A DNA stretch of 64,000 nucleotides, taken from the NCBI GenBank assembly GCA_938017505.1, contig CALIKV010000006.1, positions 62,001-126,000 of the forward strand, read 5' to 3'. Position numbers and translations under genes: made by a program. This stretch comes from an uncultured Sulfolobales archaeon (GTDB lineage Archaea; Thermoproteota; Thermoprotei_A; Sulfolobales; NBVN01). Below, piece after piece: positions 41,938-50,516 of this stretch (positions are counted from its first letter, which is position 1; the number at the start of each line of letters is the position of its first letter). The notes under the pieces were generated by a model. It saw only the letters and a program-made list of their open reading frames with translations, did no database searches and was not told the DNA's origin.

Positions 41938-42804
41938 ATGTGGGGGTATTGGTACGCGATCGGCGCCGCTGTAATGTGGTCTTTTAACCCGGCCTTCATC
42001 AGTAGGTATAAGGAATCTTTACATCCTGTATTCTTCACAGGGCTCAGGGCTTTAATGGCTTTCATCCCTGCCATGCTATTGAGCTGCTTTACTGGGTTTA
42101 AGGCAGTCTTCACACCCCTAAGCATCACGCTCTTCATTACCTCGGCCCTCATAGGGCCCGGCGTCGGTGATACTGCTTACACAAGGGCTATCCAGCTCCT
42201 GGGCGGGGGAAAGGCCGCGGTGATCTCATACACCTACATATTCGTTGCTCAAGCGCTCTCAGCGTTATTCGGGGAGGCGTTGGGTCTCGGCACTCTAATC
42301 GGCGCTATCTTGGCGTTTTTAGGGTTATTGATCTCCATACCTCAGCACACGGGTTCGTCGAGGAATCCCCTACGAGGGCTCGGCTACGGAGCCTTGGCTT
42401 CGCTGAGCTGGGGTCTCGGGGCCGTTTTAAGCGGTTTCTCACTGGATTTCACAGACCCCACGTCTCTGCTAACGATCAGGCTATTCACCCTCTTCGTTGC
42501 TTTCCTCCCGCTAGGCGGGTTAAGCATAGCTAGAGGAGGAAATTACAACATCTCCAGGAACGCTAGGGGCTTACTCATATGCGCAAGCCTCACGGGAATC
42601 GTAGGCTGGTTCGGAGGAATGTACTTCTTCCTAGCCTCACTAGCGCTTATAGGCACGGCGTCGACGGTGCTGGCAACAGCGTTAACGCCTATAATCTCCA
42701 TGATGACTACGAGGAACATAGCCGGGGAATCCCATGGCTACAAGCTAATTTTAGGCGCGATCCTCACCTCGCTAGGTATAGGGATCGCGGCCCTCTTAAG
42801 CTAG
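41938..42804 (+). CDS. EamA/DMT-family permease
   Basis: A membrane protein of about 288 residues with ten hydrophobic segments in two EamA repeats: AAVMWSFNPAFISRYKE in the first and LGYGALASLSWGLGAVLSG in the second. The substrate of this metabolite-exporter family cannot be deduced. ATG at 41938, with GTGAGGAG upstream; TTG codons at 41932 and 41935 are alternatives. Confidence 0.82.
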   Translation: MWGYWYAIGAAVMWSFNPAFISRYKESLHPVFFTGLRALMAFIPAMLLSCFTGFKAVFTPLSITLFITSALIGPGVGDTAYTRAIQLLGGGKAAVISYTYIFVAQALSALFGEALGLGTLIGAILAFLGLLISIPQHTGSSRNPLRGLGYGALASLSWGLGAVLSGFSLDFTDPTSLLTIRLFTLFVAFLPLGGLSIARGGNYNISRNARGLLICASLTGIVGWFGGMYFFLASLALIGTASTVLATALTPIISMMTTRNIAGESHGYKLILGAILTSLGIGIAALLS

Positions 42805-42885
42805 CTATCACCCCTTCAGCAGGAGTCAAGGGTCTGTGTAGCTCACCCATAAAAACCCTGAATTAGCTAATATTCGGCGACTCAA

Positions 42886-44157
42886 TTGACCTACACCTCA
42901 CGTATACCGTGTTTTTACAAGTTGAGCCTCTTGGAGAGGGTTGAGAAGCTTAGAGAGATCGCCCGGTTAAGCGATGAGGATGTTAAGCTCCTCACGCGGG
43001 AGGGTACTCTACCTCTTGAGGTAGCCGATAAGATGATTGAGAACGTCGTAGGGACCTTGTCAATCCCTCTGGGGATAGCCACTAACTTCATGATTAACGG
43101 CAAAGATTACTTGATCCCCATGGCTATTGAGGAGCCCTCAGTGGTTGCAGCTGCTTCGAACGCGGCTAAAATGCTTAGGGAGGGTGAGGGTATTAAAGCT
43201 CGGGCAACTGAACCGTTGATGATCGCACAGGTACAGGTTGTTAAGACCCCCTCACCCAGTAAGGCCAAGTACGTGATTTACGAGCATAGGGAAGAGATTA
43301 AGGAGATCGCTAACTCGACCAACCCCGTGTTAGTCAGCCTAGGCGGTGGTGTGAGGGATGTTGAGGCTCATATCATTGACTCCTCTGTAGGGCCTATGGT
43401 TATAGTCAACCTCATAGTGGACGTTAGGGACGCGATGGGGGCTAACACCGTGAATACCATGGCTGAGAGAGTCGCCCCTCACATAGAAAAGTGGACCGGT
43501 GGCAAGGTCTACTTAAGGATAGTGTCTAACCTGGCTGACAGGAGGTTAGTACGTGCTTGGGGTAGGGTTCCGAAGGACGTTCTAGGTGGAGATGAAGTAG
43601 TTGAGGGGATAGTCTACGCGTGGGCTTTCGCGTCAGCCGACCCCTATAGAGCGGCAACCCATAATAAAGGCATAATGAATGGCGTGGTGGCGGTCGCTCT
43701 AGCGACCGGTCAGGACACGAGAGCTCTCGAGGCCGGCGCCCACGCGTACGCCGCTCGGTCAGGCAAATACACGTCATTAAGCACTTGGGAGAGGGATGAA
43801 AGAGGCGACTTAACGGGTTTCCTAGAGATCCCTATGGCTGTGGGGTTAATAGGCGGTGCCGTTAGAGTGAATCCAATAGCACAACTTAGTCTGAAGATAC
43901 TCAGGGTTAAGACTGCCGGGGAGCTGGCTGAAGTCATGGGGGCTGTCGGCCTGGCGCAGAACCTAGCTGCATTGAGAGCCCTGGCTACTGAGGGGATTCA
44001 GAAAGGGCATATGAGGCTACATGCGAGGAACATAGCGATGACCGCGGGTGCCAAGGGATCAGAGATAGATGTGGTCGTCGAGGAGATGATTAGGAGGGAC
44101 TCTATAAGAATCGACGTAGCTAAGGAAATACTTGAGTCGATAAGAAACAGGAAGTAG
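42886..44157 (+). CDS. 3-hydroxy-3-methylglutaryl-CoA reductase, class II type
   Basis: Catalyses HMG-CoA to mevalonate (or the reverse) for isoprenoid lipids. The 423-residue sequence follows the class II pattern: AIEEPSVVAAAS (catalytic Glu), DVRDAMGANTVNTMAERV, HNKGIMNG (catalytic Lys), ALATGQDTRALEAGAHAYA (Asp) and GHMRLHARNIAMTAG (His). Class I enzymes, usual in Sulfolobales and Thermoproteales, differ. TTG start at 42886; the family's first helix begins within a few residues. It is the likely biosynthetic enzyme here unless a class I gene exists elsewhere. Confidence 0.9.
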   Translation: MTYTSRIPCFYKLSLLERVEKLREIARLSDEDVKLLTREGTLPLEVADKMIENVVGTLSIPLGIATNFMINGKDYLIPMAIEEPSVVAAASNAAKMLREGEGIKARATEPLMIAQVQVVKTPSPSKAKYVIYEHREEIKEIANSTNPVLVSLGGGVRDVEAHIIDSSVGPMVIVNLIVDVRDAMGANTVNTMAERVAPHIEKWTGGKVYLRIVSNLADRRLVRAWGRVPKDVLGGDEVVEGIVYAWAFASADPYRAATHNKGIMNGVVAVALATGQDTRALEAGAHAYAARSGKYTSLSTWERDERGDLTGFLEIPMAVGLIGGAVRVNPIAQLSLKILRVKTAGELAEVMGAVGLAQNLAALRALATEGIQKGHMRLHARNIAMTAGAKGSEIDVVVEEMIRRDSIRIDVAKEILESIRNRK

Positions 44158-44365
44158 GACTGTTTGTTCTCCTAATGATTGCTGCGCAACATGTTTGCAG
44201 TATATCTCATCTACCCAATACCCCACATCCCGTAGACTTAAGGCAGGTATCTACCTTATGAAGGGGGAAGGAGCTCTCTAGATGCTGCGTTTAGATCAAG
44301 TGCTATGTTTTTTAAACCTGCTAGTAATTAAGACTAGGAATCCATTAATCAGGGAAGGTGGGTAA

Positions 44366-44641
44366 GTGACCTCAGAGGATGAGTCGCGTAGGAGATACGT
44401 TGAAGGCGCTATAATATCGGCTTTAAGACTGTACCGACATTGGAAGAAGAGAGGTCTGACTAAAGACGAGGCCTTCAAGAGGTCAGTGAAACAGGCCTTA
44501 GGGATGGTTGAAGTGAGTGGTTTATCTAAGGATGAGGTAGCCGATGTCTTAGACGACTTCAGGAGAATCCTTGATGAGTTAAGGAGTGAAGTAGACAGCC
44601 AAGACTTCAATTACAGAGGAAGGAATAGAGTGAGGTGGTAA
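44366..44641 (+). CDS. Small charged helical protein of unknown function (91 aa)
   Basis: A GTG-start gene with GGTGGG upstream and a TATA-like TTTTTTAAACC at about 44308-44318. The product is rich in Arg, Lys, Asp and Glu and predicted all-helical (SALRLYRHWKKRGLTKDEAF, DEVADVLDDFRRILDELRSE). No Cys and no membrane segment. I do not recognise the family. It stands 25 bases before the Nmad3-like gene and is probably co-transcribed with it. Confidence 0.55.
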   Translation: MTSEDESRRRYVEGAIISALRLYRHWKKRGLTKDEAFKRSVKQALGMVEVSGLSKDEVADVLDDFRRILDELRSEVDSQDFNYRGRNRVRW

Positions 44642-44665
44642 AGGGAGGAGCCACGGGTGTGTTGA

Positions 44666-45517
44666 GTGACTTCACCATCTATCAAGGGATTACTCTTACG
44701 CGTGTTCTTCGAGTCAGCGGACGGCGGTTACTACTCACCGACGTTCGATAGTTGTTATGAGGTCCTGCCAGTCCCGGAACCGTTGAGAAGCGATGTCGAT
44801 AATGAAGTGGTTCAGGAGTTCCTATACTCAAGCATCCCCTGCCGATGCGGCGATTGCTCGCTGAGCAAGTACATCCCGCACGACTACGTCCTAATCGACG
44901 GGTCAAGTCATCACGTCAGCAATGTAGTCGCGCACTGGGACCCTAGATTCGACGAGGGAGTTTACGCGAATTACTGGAGAACCATAGGCGGTAGGCTACC
45001 TAGGAACTTCAGGAGATGCGATGACTGTTACATAATCTTCGCGGCTGGGCTAGCGAAATATCCTCCTAAGTTCTTCGGCGAGAGGAAGGGGTTCACGGAA
45101 CTCAGGAAGAAGTTCCTGAGCTCTGATAGAGGTATCTACGTCATAGGATATATGAAGGTTGATGAAGTTGTTGATCTGGCCGAGATATCAGCTGAAATGA
45201 GCTCGGTGAGCACTAAGTACAGCGTAAAAGATGTGTGGGAGGAGGCCACGAGCAGGTACGGACATAGAGTGAAGCGAGTGCCTCACTACATCAGACATGT
45301 TGACCTGCCAGTTATAGTGCTAAGTGATAGAGGTAACTATGAACTCCTAGAGAACCCGTTACCGCTAATAGAGTGGGTCGGGGATCATAAAGTCTTAAGC
45401 GATTACTCCTACACATTCGGCGTTAAAACCTCTAATGACAGAATCAAGTGCAAGGCCTACACACAAGAGGAGTTGGAGGAGATCCTGAGAACACTAGAGC
45501 GTGAAGGTGTGCTCTGA
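44666..45517 (+). CDS. Nmad3-like protein (putative nucleotide-modification-associated domain)
   Basis: A 283-residue soluble protein. The N-terminal LLLRVFFESADGGYYSPTFD (compare RVGxDSGxGGxxSPxF), the VVAHWDPRFDEGVYANY segment and the later IIFAAGLAKYPP and IYVIGYMKVDEVVDL resemble the archaeal Nmad3 group predicted by comparative genomics. Two Cys pairs, CRCGDC (about 58-63) and CDDC (about 118-121), could bind a metal. GTG start. The role is unproven; the assignment comes from memory of motif order and should be tested by profile search. Confidence 0.5.
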   Translation: MTSPSIKGLLLRVFFESADGGYYSPTFDSCYEVLPVPEPLRSDVDNEVVQEFLYSSIPCRCGDCSLSKYIPHDYVLIDGSSHHVSNVVAHWDPRFDEGVYANYWRTIGGRLPRNFRRCDDCYIIFAAGLAKYPPKFFGERKGFTELRKKFLSSDRGIYVIGYMKVDEVVDLAEISAEMSSVSTKYSVKDVWEEATSRYGHRVKRVPHYIRHVDLPVIVLSDRGNYELLENPLPLIEWVGDHKVLSDYSYTFGVKTSNDRIKCKAYTQEELEEILRTLEREGVL

Positions 45518-45591
45518 CCTTTTCAGGCTTAAAACTTAATAGCCCCTCAACACACATACCACACATAAGGTGTTAGAATCTGAACATAGGC

Positions 45592-46779
45592 TTGCTGGCG
45601 CCCTCGCTGATCATTGCTACGTTCCTTGCGTGGAGTGCAGGATCTAATAACGCAGCTAATCTTGTGGCAGCTGCTGTAGGAGCCAAGGTGATAAGGCTTA
45701 AGAACGCATTACTCATCGCAACAGTGTTTGAGGTCGTGGGCTCTGTGTTACTCGGCTGGTGTGTCACTTCAACACTAAGCGCTGGGATAGTCAGCGTTGA
45801 CAGCGTGTCTAGTCGGGCTTTAAGCACGGGCATGTTATCGGCAATGTTCGCAGCCGGGATTTGGATCCTGGCGGCTTCGCTGCTTAGGGTGCCGATCTCT
45901 GTTAATGAGACCGTAGTGGCGGGCATCGTGGGCTTTGGGCTGAGCGTTGGTTTAGGAAGTGTTCAATGGTGGAGGGTCGCTTTCATCTACGTATCCAGGT
46001 TCTTGATGGTTCCCCTATCCGGACTTCTAGCATTCACCCTTAAGAAACTGTTCGCGAGGAAGCTTGAGAACCCCAGGACCTTGCCTGCGGCGAGTAGTCT
46101 CTCGCTACTAGCGATATCGTTCCTAGTGGCCTTCTCCGCGCTCGCGCGAGTTCTAGACTACGGTGTGAGTCTGCTAGTCGCGTTAGTCCTCAGCGGCACC
46201 TTACTCCTCATGTTCAACGCGTACGTAAGCGGGAAATCTGAAAACTCTCCTGAAAGAGTAGCGCTCTGTGAGAAGACGCTCTCTGTAATCATAGTAGGTT
46301 TAATGGCATTATCGCATGGAGCAAGCAACGCAGGCGTAGTGGTTGGGCCTCTCATGAACGTGTTGTTCGGAGCCTCCGAGACCCCTGATAAAGGAACTAC
46401 CTTAACGCTGCTCTTGATCAGCGGCTCCCTCATGTCTCTAGGCATCATATCGTGGGGGAGGAGAGTTGTGGGCACGCTGGGTGAGGAGTTAGTCACGTTA
46501 AGCTATCCCACTGCAATTGTTTCGTATCTCTCAGCATCAACGACTGTTATGATCCTTGCTCAACTTGGAGTGCCGGCAGCGACTACCATGGCTGTCACAG
46601 GCAGCATAGTAGGTGTAGGCCTTGCCGAGGGCTACAGCGCCATCAATAACAGGATTCTGAGGAAGATACTAGCCCTTTGGCTTGTGACAACCCCCGTATG
46701 CATCATGCTTTCCTACGCATTGTTCAACGTCGCCACGTATCTTACACAGGTAGGAGTCTACTTAAGTTCCCTGCAGTAG
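45592..46779 (+). CDS. pit: Pit-family inorganic phosphate permease
   Basis: A membrane transporter of about 395 residues. The two inverted repeats are recognised by SAGSNNAANLVAAAVGAK near the N-terminus and LSHGASNAGVVVGPLMN in the second half (GxNDxxN-type PiT signature). About ten helices. TTG start at 45592; GGTG lies about 20 bases upstream, so the start is less certain. It converges with the DUF47 gene, whose end overlaps this one by 22 bases. Confidence 0.87.
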   Translation: MLAPSLIIATFLAWSAGSNNAANLVAAAVGAKVIRLKNALLIATVFEVVGSVLLGWCVTSTLSAGIVSVDSVSSRALSTGMLSAMFAAGIWILAASLLRVPISVNETVVAGIVGFGLSVGLGSVQWWRVAFIYVSRFLMVPLSGLLAFTLKKLFARKLENPRTLPAASSLSLLAISFLVAFSALARVLDYGVSLLVALVLSGTLLLMFNAYVSGKSENSPERVALCEKTLSVIIVGLMALSHGASNAGVVVGPLMNVLFGASETPDKGTTLTLLLISGSLMSLGIISWGRRVVGTLGEELVTLSYPTAIVSYLSASTTVMILAQLGVPAATTMAVTGSIVGVGLAEGYSAINNRILRKILALWLVTTPVCIMLSYALFNVATYLTQVGVYLSSLQ

Positions 46780-47417
46780 AGGGCTAGGGTTCTCAGGTAA
46801 TCGCTTGCGTCCTCCGCGAAATCCGTGATGCCTTCAAGGGATTCAATAAGTTTATCCACCATAAGCACTATGGCCGGGTTCTTGAGCGTGACACCGTATT
46901 TAACTAATAGTTGTCGTGCTTTAACCAGCGTTTTGTCTGCCTCTTCCTCGGCGACCTCGGTCTTGTAGGCGATCTCTATAACCTTACTGTAGTCGCCGTT
47001 AAGCAGTAAGTAAGTTAACTCGTGCACCATCAAGGCCGCCTCTAGCGCTCTTTCAGAGAGCTCGTTTACGGAGTCTTTGATCTCCCCGGGAAGTTCTAGG
47101 TATGGGAAGAGCGTCATATTCCTAGCCACCTCCTTCGACTGCTCAGCTATTAAATCTAGCCTTCTAATCAGGGTTGAGATCCTCTCCCTCATGAACCCGG
47201 GGTGGAGGAACTGGAGCTTAACCAGCAACCCGCGTCTCACCTCGTCAGCTTCAGTATCCTCGCGTATCGCGTTAGCGAAGTATTGCATGGCCTCAGCACT
47301 TCTGAACTCCTCAAGCATTTTAATGCCTTCCCTACTGTGTCTAACTATGTTAACGACCGCGCTAACGTACTTTATGAGGGTCTCACTTAACTCCTTCTCG
47401 AACACGCAGCACTCCAA
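46758..47417 (-). CDS. DUF47/PhoU-like accessory protein of the phosphate permease
   Basis: An all-helical protein of about 219 residues of the DUF47 family (COG1392), related to PhoU and typically encoded with Pit to regulate uptake. Acid-rich metal-binding motifs include REDTEADEVRRGLL and KTEVAEEEADKTLV (ExxxD pattern). I prefer TTG at 47417, since AGGGG lies seven bases upstream and a TATA-like CTTTAAAG lies at about 47454-47461. A TTG at 47465 would add 16 residues. Tail-to-tail with pit, unlike the usual same-strand arrangement. Confidence 0.82.
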   Translation of the reverse strand: MECCVFEKELSETLIKYVSAVVNIVRHSREGIKMLEEFRSAEAMQYFANAIREDTEADEVRRGLLVKLQFLHPGFMRERISTLIRRLDLIAEQSKEVARNMTLFPYLELPGEIKDSVNELSERALEAALMVHELTYLLLNGDYSKVIEIAYKTEVAEEEADKTLVKARQLLVKYGVTLKNPAIVLMVDKLIESLEGITDFAEDASDYLRTLALYCRELK

Positions 47418-47502
47418 CTCAGAACCCCTATCAATATAGAGGGGTCCACAGGCTTTAAAGCGCAACGATGAATCCTGCAGTGTTCTGAGCTACGTAGTCT
47501 TG

Positions 47503-47567
47503 TAGTCCTTCTTTCTTTATTCGTGGAGGGTTTCGGGTGAACCCAGCTCTCCACATCCAAAGGACTA
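47503..47567. other. Hairpin in the gap between the DUF47 and glycosyltransferase genes
   Basis: TAGTCCTT (47503-47510) pairs with AAGGACTA (47560-47567). Inside are GGAG/CTCC and GGTT/AACC pairings around a TCGGGTG loop, with unpaired segments between. The stem, internal loop and upper stem recall an archaeal H/ACA-like guide RNA, with AGA rather than ACA after the stem on the plus strand. No gene is evident in 47466-47701. Suggestive only. Confidence 0.25.
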
Positions 47568-47701
47568 AGACTGCTTGCGTCATTCCTTACCCCGTATGAA
47601 GTCACGCATCCTGAGCACATCATCGTTAAGTCGTCATTAATAACTAACAACCCACATCTGTTCAAGTCCTTCCGCCCTGAAGCTGCTGACGACTGTGGAT
47701 C

Positions 47702-48766
47702 TCAGTCAGGGTTGTTAAGGAAGCCGAAGTACTTCTTCACTTCAGCGTCACGGCTTCTGAGTTCATCGACGTGGCCTCTAAGTTCCATGAAGTACTTAAG
47801 GGAGTAGTACGTAGTGAACATTGCATGTAAGTACATGCCGATGAAGCCTAGTAAGCCCTGCAGAGGCCTATAGCCTGAAAATCTCTCCCTAGCAAGGAGC
47901 TCCAGCTTCAAGACCATGTAAATCACCCCGACCATAAACGCCGTGGTCAACGCTTCCGATATGATTGAGAACACGTGAGCAGGTCCAACAGATCTAGCGA
48001 GATAGAGGATCGTCAGGATGAACGGTGATATCATGAAGAGAAACCACGGCGGGAAGTCTGGCGGGAATCGCTTGCCAAGAAGTAAGGAGCCTTCAACAAG
48101 TCCTCTGACCCTGCTCCTCTGCCATGCGAGAACTCCTCTGAAGGACGTCGGCAACGTGGTGGTGAGTAAAGCATCTTTACAGTGACAGAACATGACGTCA
48201 TTACGTGTGGAGAGACTGAAGAAGAAGTCGTCACTTCTTGACGTAGCTGGGTATATGTAGGTCTTGTAGACCTCTGGCCTGACTGCCTTATTATTGCCTG
48301 GCGCATGTCTCTTAGAGACTGACTTAAATAAGTGATGATATGCGTGATACCAATAGAAGAGCTTTCCCCATAGACCGTCTCTCACGTGCGTGCTTCCAGA
48401 GCATATGTCACATTCGCCCATGGAGTTAATGCATTTGAGAATCTCACTAACGTAAGTCCTCCCGTAGATGTTCTCGGAATCCCCCCAAATAACGAGGTCG
48501 TAGCCGGCGTCAAGGGCGTGCCTCACCACTTCAATCCTGGCCTGACCAACGCCGCCTGGGAACCTCTGCCTGATAAACTTGATGCACTCGAACCTGCCTG
48601 CGAACCCCTTCACCACCTCTTCAGAGAGGTCAGTCGACCATCCATCCATAACTAGAACGTCGAAATCCGAGCAGAGCTCTACACCCTCCTGCGTGGACAG
48701 AGACTCAAGAGCCTTCTTCAAGCCATCGGCATTATCCTTGTTAAGTAGCACTATCAACGCCCGCAA
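47702..48766 (-). CDS. GT2-like glycosyltransferase with C-terminal membrane segments
   Basis: A 354-residue protein. The N-terminal GT-A fold (about 1-225) has ALIVLLNKDNADGLKKALES, FDVLVMDGWSTDLSEEVVKG and YDLVIWGDSENIYG (acidic metal motif region), with NNKAVRPEVYK. The C-terminal part has three or four hydrophobic helices (for example FLFMISPFILTILYLARSV). It is probably a membrane-attached sugar transferase on the cytoplasmic face. TTG start. Substrate unknown; monocistronic. Confidence 0.75.
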   Translation of the reverse strand: MRALIVLLNKDNADGLKKALESLSTQEGVELCSDFDVLVMDGWSTDLSEEVVKGFAGRFECIKFIRQRFPGGVGQARIEVVRHALDAGYDLVIWGDSENIYGRTYVSEILKCINSMGECDICSGSTHVRDGLWGKLFYWYHAYHHLFKSVSKRHAPGNNKAVRPEVYKTYIYPATSRSDDFFFSLSTRNDVMFCHCKDALLTTTLPTSFRGVLAWQRSRVRGLVEGSLLLGKRFPPDFPPWFLFMISPFILTILYLARSVGPAHVFSIISEALTTAFMVGVIYMVLKLELLARERFSGYRPLQGLLGFIGMYLHAMFTTYYSLKYFMELRGHVDELRSRDAEVKKYFGFLNNPD

Positions 48767-49072
48767 TCGCCCAACACCGATAACAAGTCAGTAGACGATT
48801 TTTTAAGCGATGGATTTAAGCTCCGTGCCTGAAATCAGCTGACCTAGAGCGGGGAACTGCAACCCCTAAGAGCTATATCACGTCTTTAATTCAAACAAGT
48901 TAAAGGCGATTACTGCTGACGGTAAGGGTGTTTAACAAAGGCGACTTCTGTTCCCGGTAATGCCATGTAGAATTTTTAATATCAAATAAGTTAATTAGTT
49001 TTTAGTTAACTTGACATTCTTCAACTATTTTTATCAAAAATATCTTAAAAACTCTCCAGGAGTATATTTCAT
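48767..49072. other. Intergenic regulatory region before the nucleoside transporter operon
   Basis: Divergent region of about 300 bases. It holds the promoter of the minus-strand glycosyltransferase (A/T-rich CTTAAAAAATC at about 48798-48808 on minus), a small hairpin GGGG-AACTGCAA-CCCC (about 48852-48867), an imperfect direct repeat at 48902-48960, and an A/T-rich tract at 48970-49055 with the BMP promoter. No gene is visible. Confidence 0.45.
48902..48960 (+). repeat. Imperfect 24-base direct repeat upstream of the nucleoside transporter
   Basis: Copy 1 (48902-48925) and copy 2 (48937-48960) match at 19 of 24 positions: AAAGGCGA at one end and CGGTAA at the other, with CTG in the middle. 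The 35-base repeat distance is a bit over three helical turns. It could be a paired binding site controlling the operon. Confidence 0.45.
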
Positions 49073-49078
49073 GAGGTG
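49036..49078 (+). promoter_or_regulatory. Promoter and ribosome binding site of the nucleoside transporter operon
   Basis: AAAAATATCTTAAAAAC (49036-49052) is a TATA-type element. GAGGTG (49073-49078) is a ribosome binding site six bases before the TTG at 49085, which makes that TTG the better start than the GTG at 49076 lying within the site itself. Confidence 0.5.
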
Positions 49079-49084
49079 TGTGTC

Positions 49085-50506
49085 TTGACTTCAACCCCTA
49101 AAACGAATATGTTGCTAGTTGGTTTAGTTATAGCGATAGTCGTGGTTGGCGTGCTTGCGTTTTACCTAGGGAGCGTGATAGCTCCAACGCAGATTGTGAC
49201 TCAAGCCACAAAAACTGTGGTGACCACTAAGACTGTTATACCTACGTACACGCCTCCCGAGAAGATAAAGGCGGGGTTCATTTACGTGGGACCCATAGGC
49301 GACTTTGGCTGGACATACATGCATGACCTGGCAAGGAAAGTGGTTGCAGGACTTTACAGGGATTGGCTTGAGACAACTTATATAGAAAGCGTACCTGAAG
49401 GCGCTGAGGCTGACAAGCTGGAGGATCTAGTGAGTCGTGGTTATAATGTGCTTTTCACTACGTCCTTCGGCTTCATGGAGGGAACGCTAGCAACAGCTAA
49501 GAAACATCCAGACATAATCTTCTGGCACTGCAGCGGCTACTTGAGAAACGATAACATGGGCACCTACTTCGCAGACCTATACCAGGTGTACTACCTCAAC
49601 GGCCTGGCAGCAGGAGCCCTAACTAAGACCGGTAAGGTCGGTTACGTAGCGGCGTTCTTAATACCTGAGGTTGTTAGACACTTAAGCGCTTTCGCTGTGG
49701 GGGCAAGGGAGGTCGCTGAGCAGAGAGGGCTTAACCTAACGCTGTACGTTATCGAGATAGGGGCCTGGTACGACCCGACTAAGGCTAGATCAGCGGCTGA
49801 AACACTCGTCAACCAGTACGGGGTTGACGCTCTAGCGTTCACTGAGGACTCGACAGCTATAGTTGAATACGCTCAAGAGCAGTACAGCCTCGGTAAGGAG
49901 ATATATGTCTTCAGCCATTATAGCCCCATGTACACTTCCGGACCGGATGTCGTGGTGAGCGGTCAGCTGGTGAGGTGGGAGGTCATCTACGCGGACATAC
50001 TAGGCAAGATCAAAGCCGGCGTGTACACTACAACAAACCTTAAGAACGTTGATTACTGGTATCTCCTAAACACAGGGGCGGTCGATATGGCCGCTCATAT
50101 ATACCCTAACGGCAGTCTCATGTATATAAACCCGAGGTTCTCTAACGCTCTCAAATCAGTGATGGTGACTGATAAGACATCAGGGCAAAGGATCAACGTC
50201 TACGACCTGATATGGCATAGGTACGAGCAGATGAAGAACGCGCCAATGCTCATAGCCTTCCAGCAACTGGCGTCAAGTCACGTGTATGAGAACGTATCAT
50301 CCGTAGCTATAATGATTGGGGAGACCTCAATATCATATCCCATCGCGCCGGTCTTCGAGCCGTTCACAGGACCCCTAAGCGGTTACAAGATAGACGACCC
50401 GTCTCAGAAGGTCGTGGTGTCTCCCGGTGCCAGACTCGGTCATGATGATCTATGGAGTATGGACTGGGTTCCAGATTACGTGAGAATCATCGGTAGAGCC
50501 AGTTAG
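49085..50506 (+). CDS. BMP/PnrA-family substrate-binding protein (nucleoside ABC transporter)
   Basis: A binding protein of about 473 residues. An N-terminal hydrophobic anchor (LLVGLVIAIVVVGVLAFYLG) and Thr-rich linker are followed by the BMP fold, which begins IKAGFIYVGPIGDFGWTYMH, typical of the PnrA/Med family that binds purine nucleosides. No lipobox Cys; membrane tethering by the anchor is usual in archaea. TTG start at 49085 is supported by the GAGGTG site. First gene of a four-gene operon with ATPase and two permeases. Confidence 0.9.
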   Translation: MTSTPKTNMLLVGLVIAIVVVGVLAFYLGSVIAPTQIVTQATKTVVTTKTVIPTYTPPEKIKAGFIYVGPIGDFGWTYMHDLARKVVAGLYRDWLETTYIESVPEGAEADKLEDLVSRGYNVLFTTSFGFMEGTLATAKKHPDIIFWHCSGYLRNDNMGTYFADLYQVYYLNGLAAGALTKTGKVGYVAAFLIPEVVRHLSAFAVGAREVAEQRGLNLTLYVIEIGAWYDPTKARSAAETLVNQYGVDALAFTEDSTAIVEYAQEQYSLGKEIYVFSHYSPMYTSGPDVVVSGQLVRWEVIYADILGKIKAGVYTTTNLKNVDYWYLLNTGAVDMAAHIYPNGSLMYINPRFSNALKSVMVTDKTSGQRINVYDLIWHRYEQMKNAPMLIAFQQLASSHVYENVSSVAIMIGETSISYPIAPVFEPFTGPLSGYKIDDPSQKVVVSPGARLGHDDLWSMDWVPDYVRIIGRAS

Positions 50507-50516
50507 GCGGGTTAAG

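Noticed and set aside
47387..47665. 92-codon minus-strand frame in the gap before the DUF47 gene
   Set aside because: It overlaps the DUF47 start, has irregular composition and no recognisable family. The gap shows a hairpin instead.
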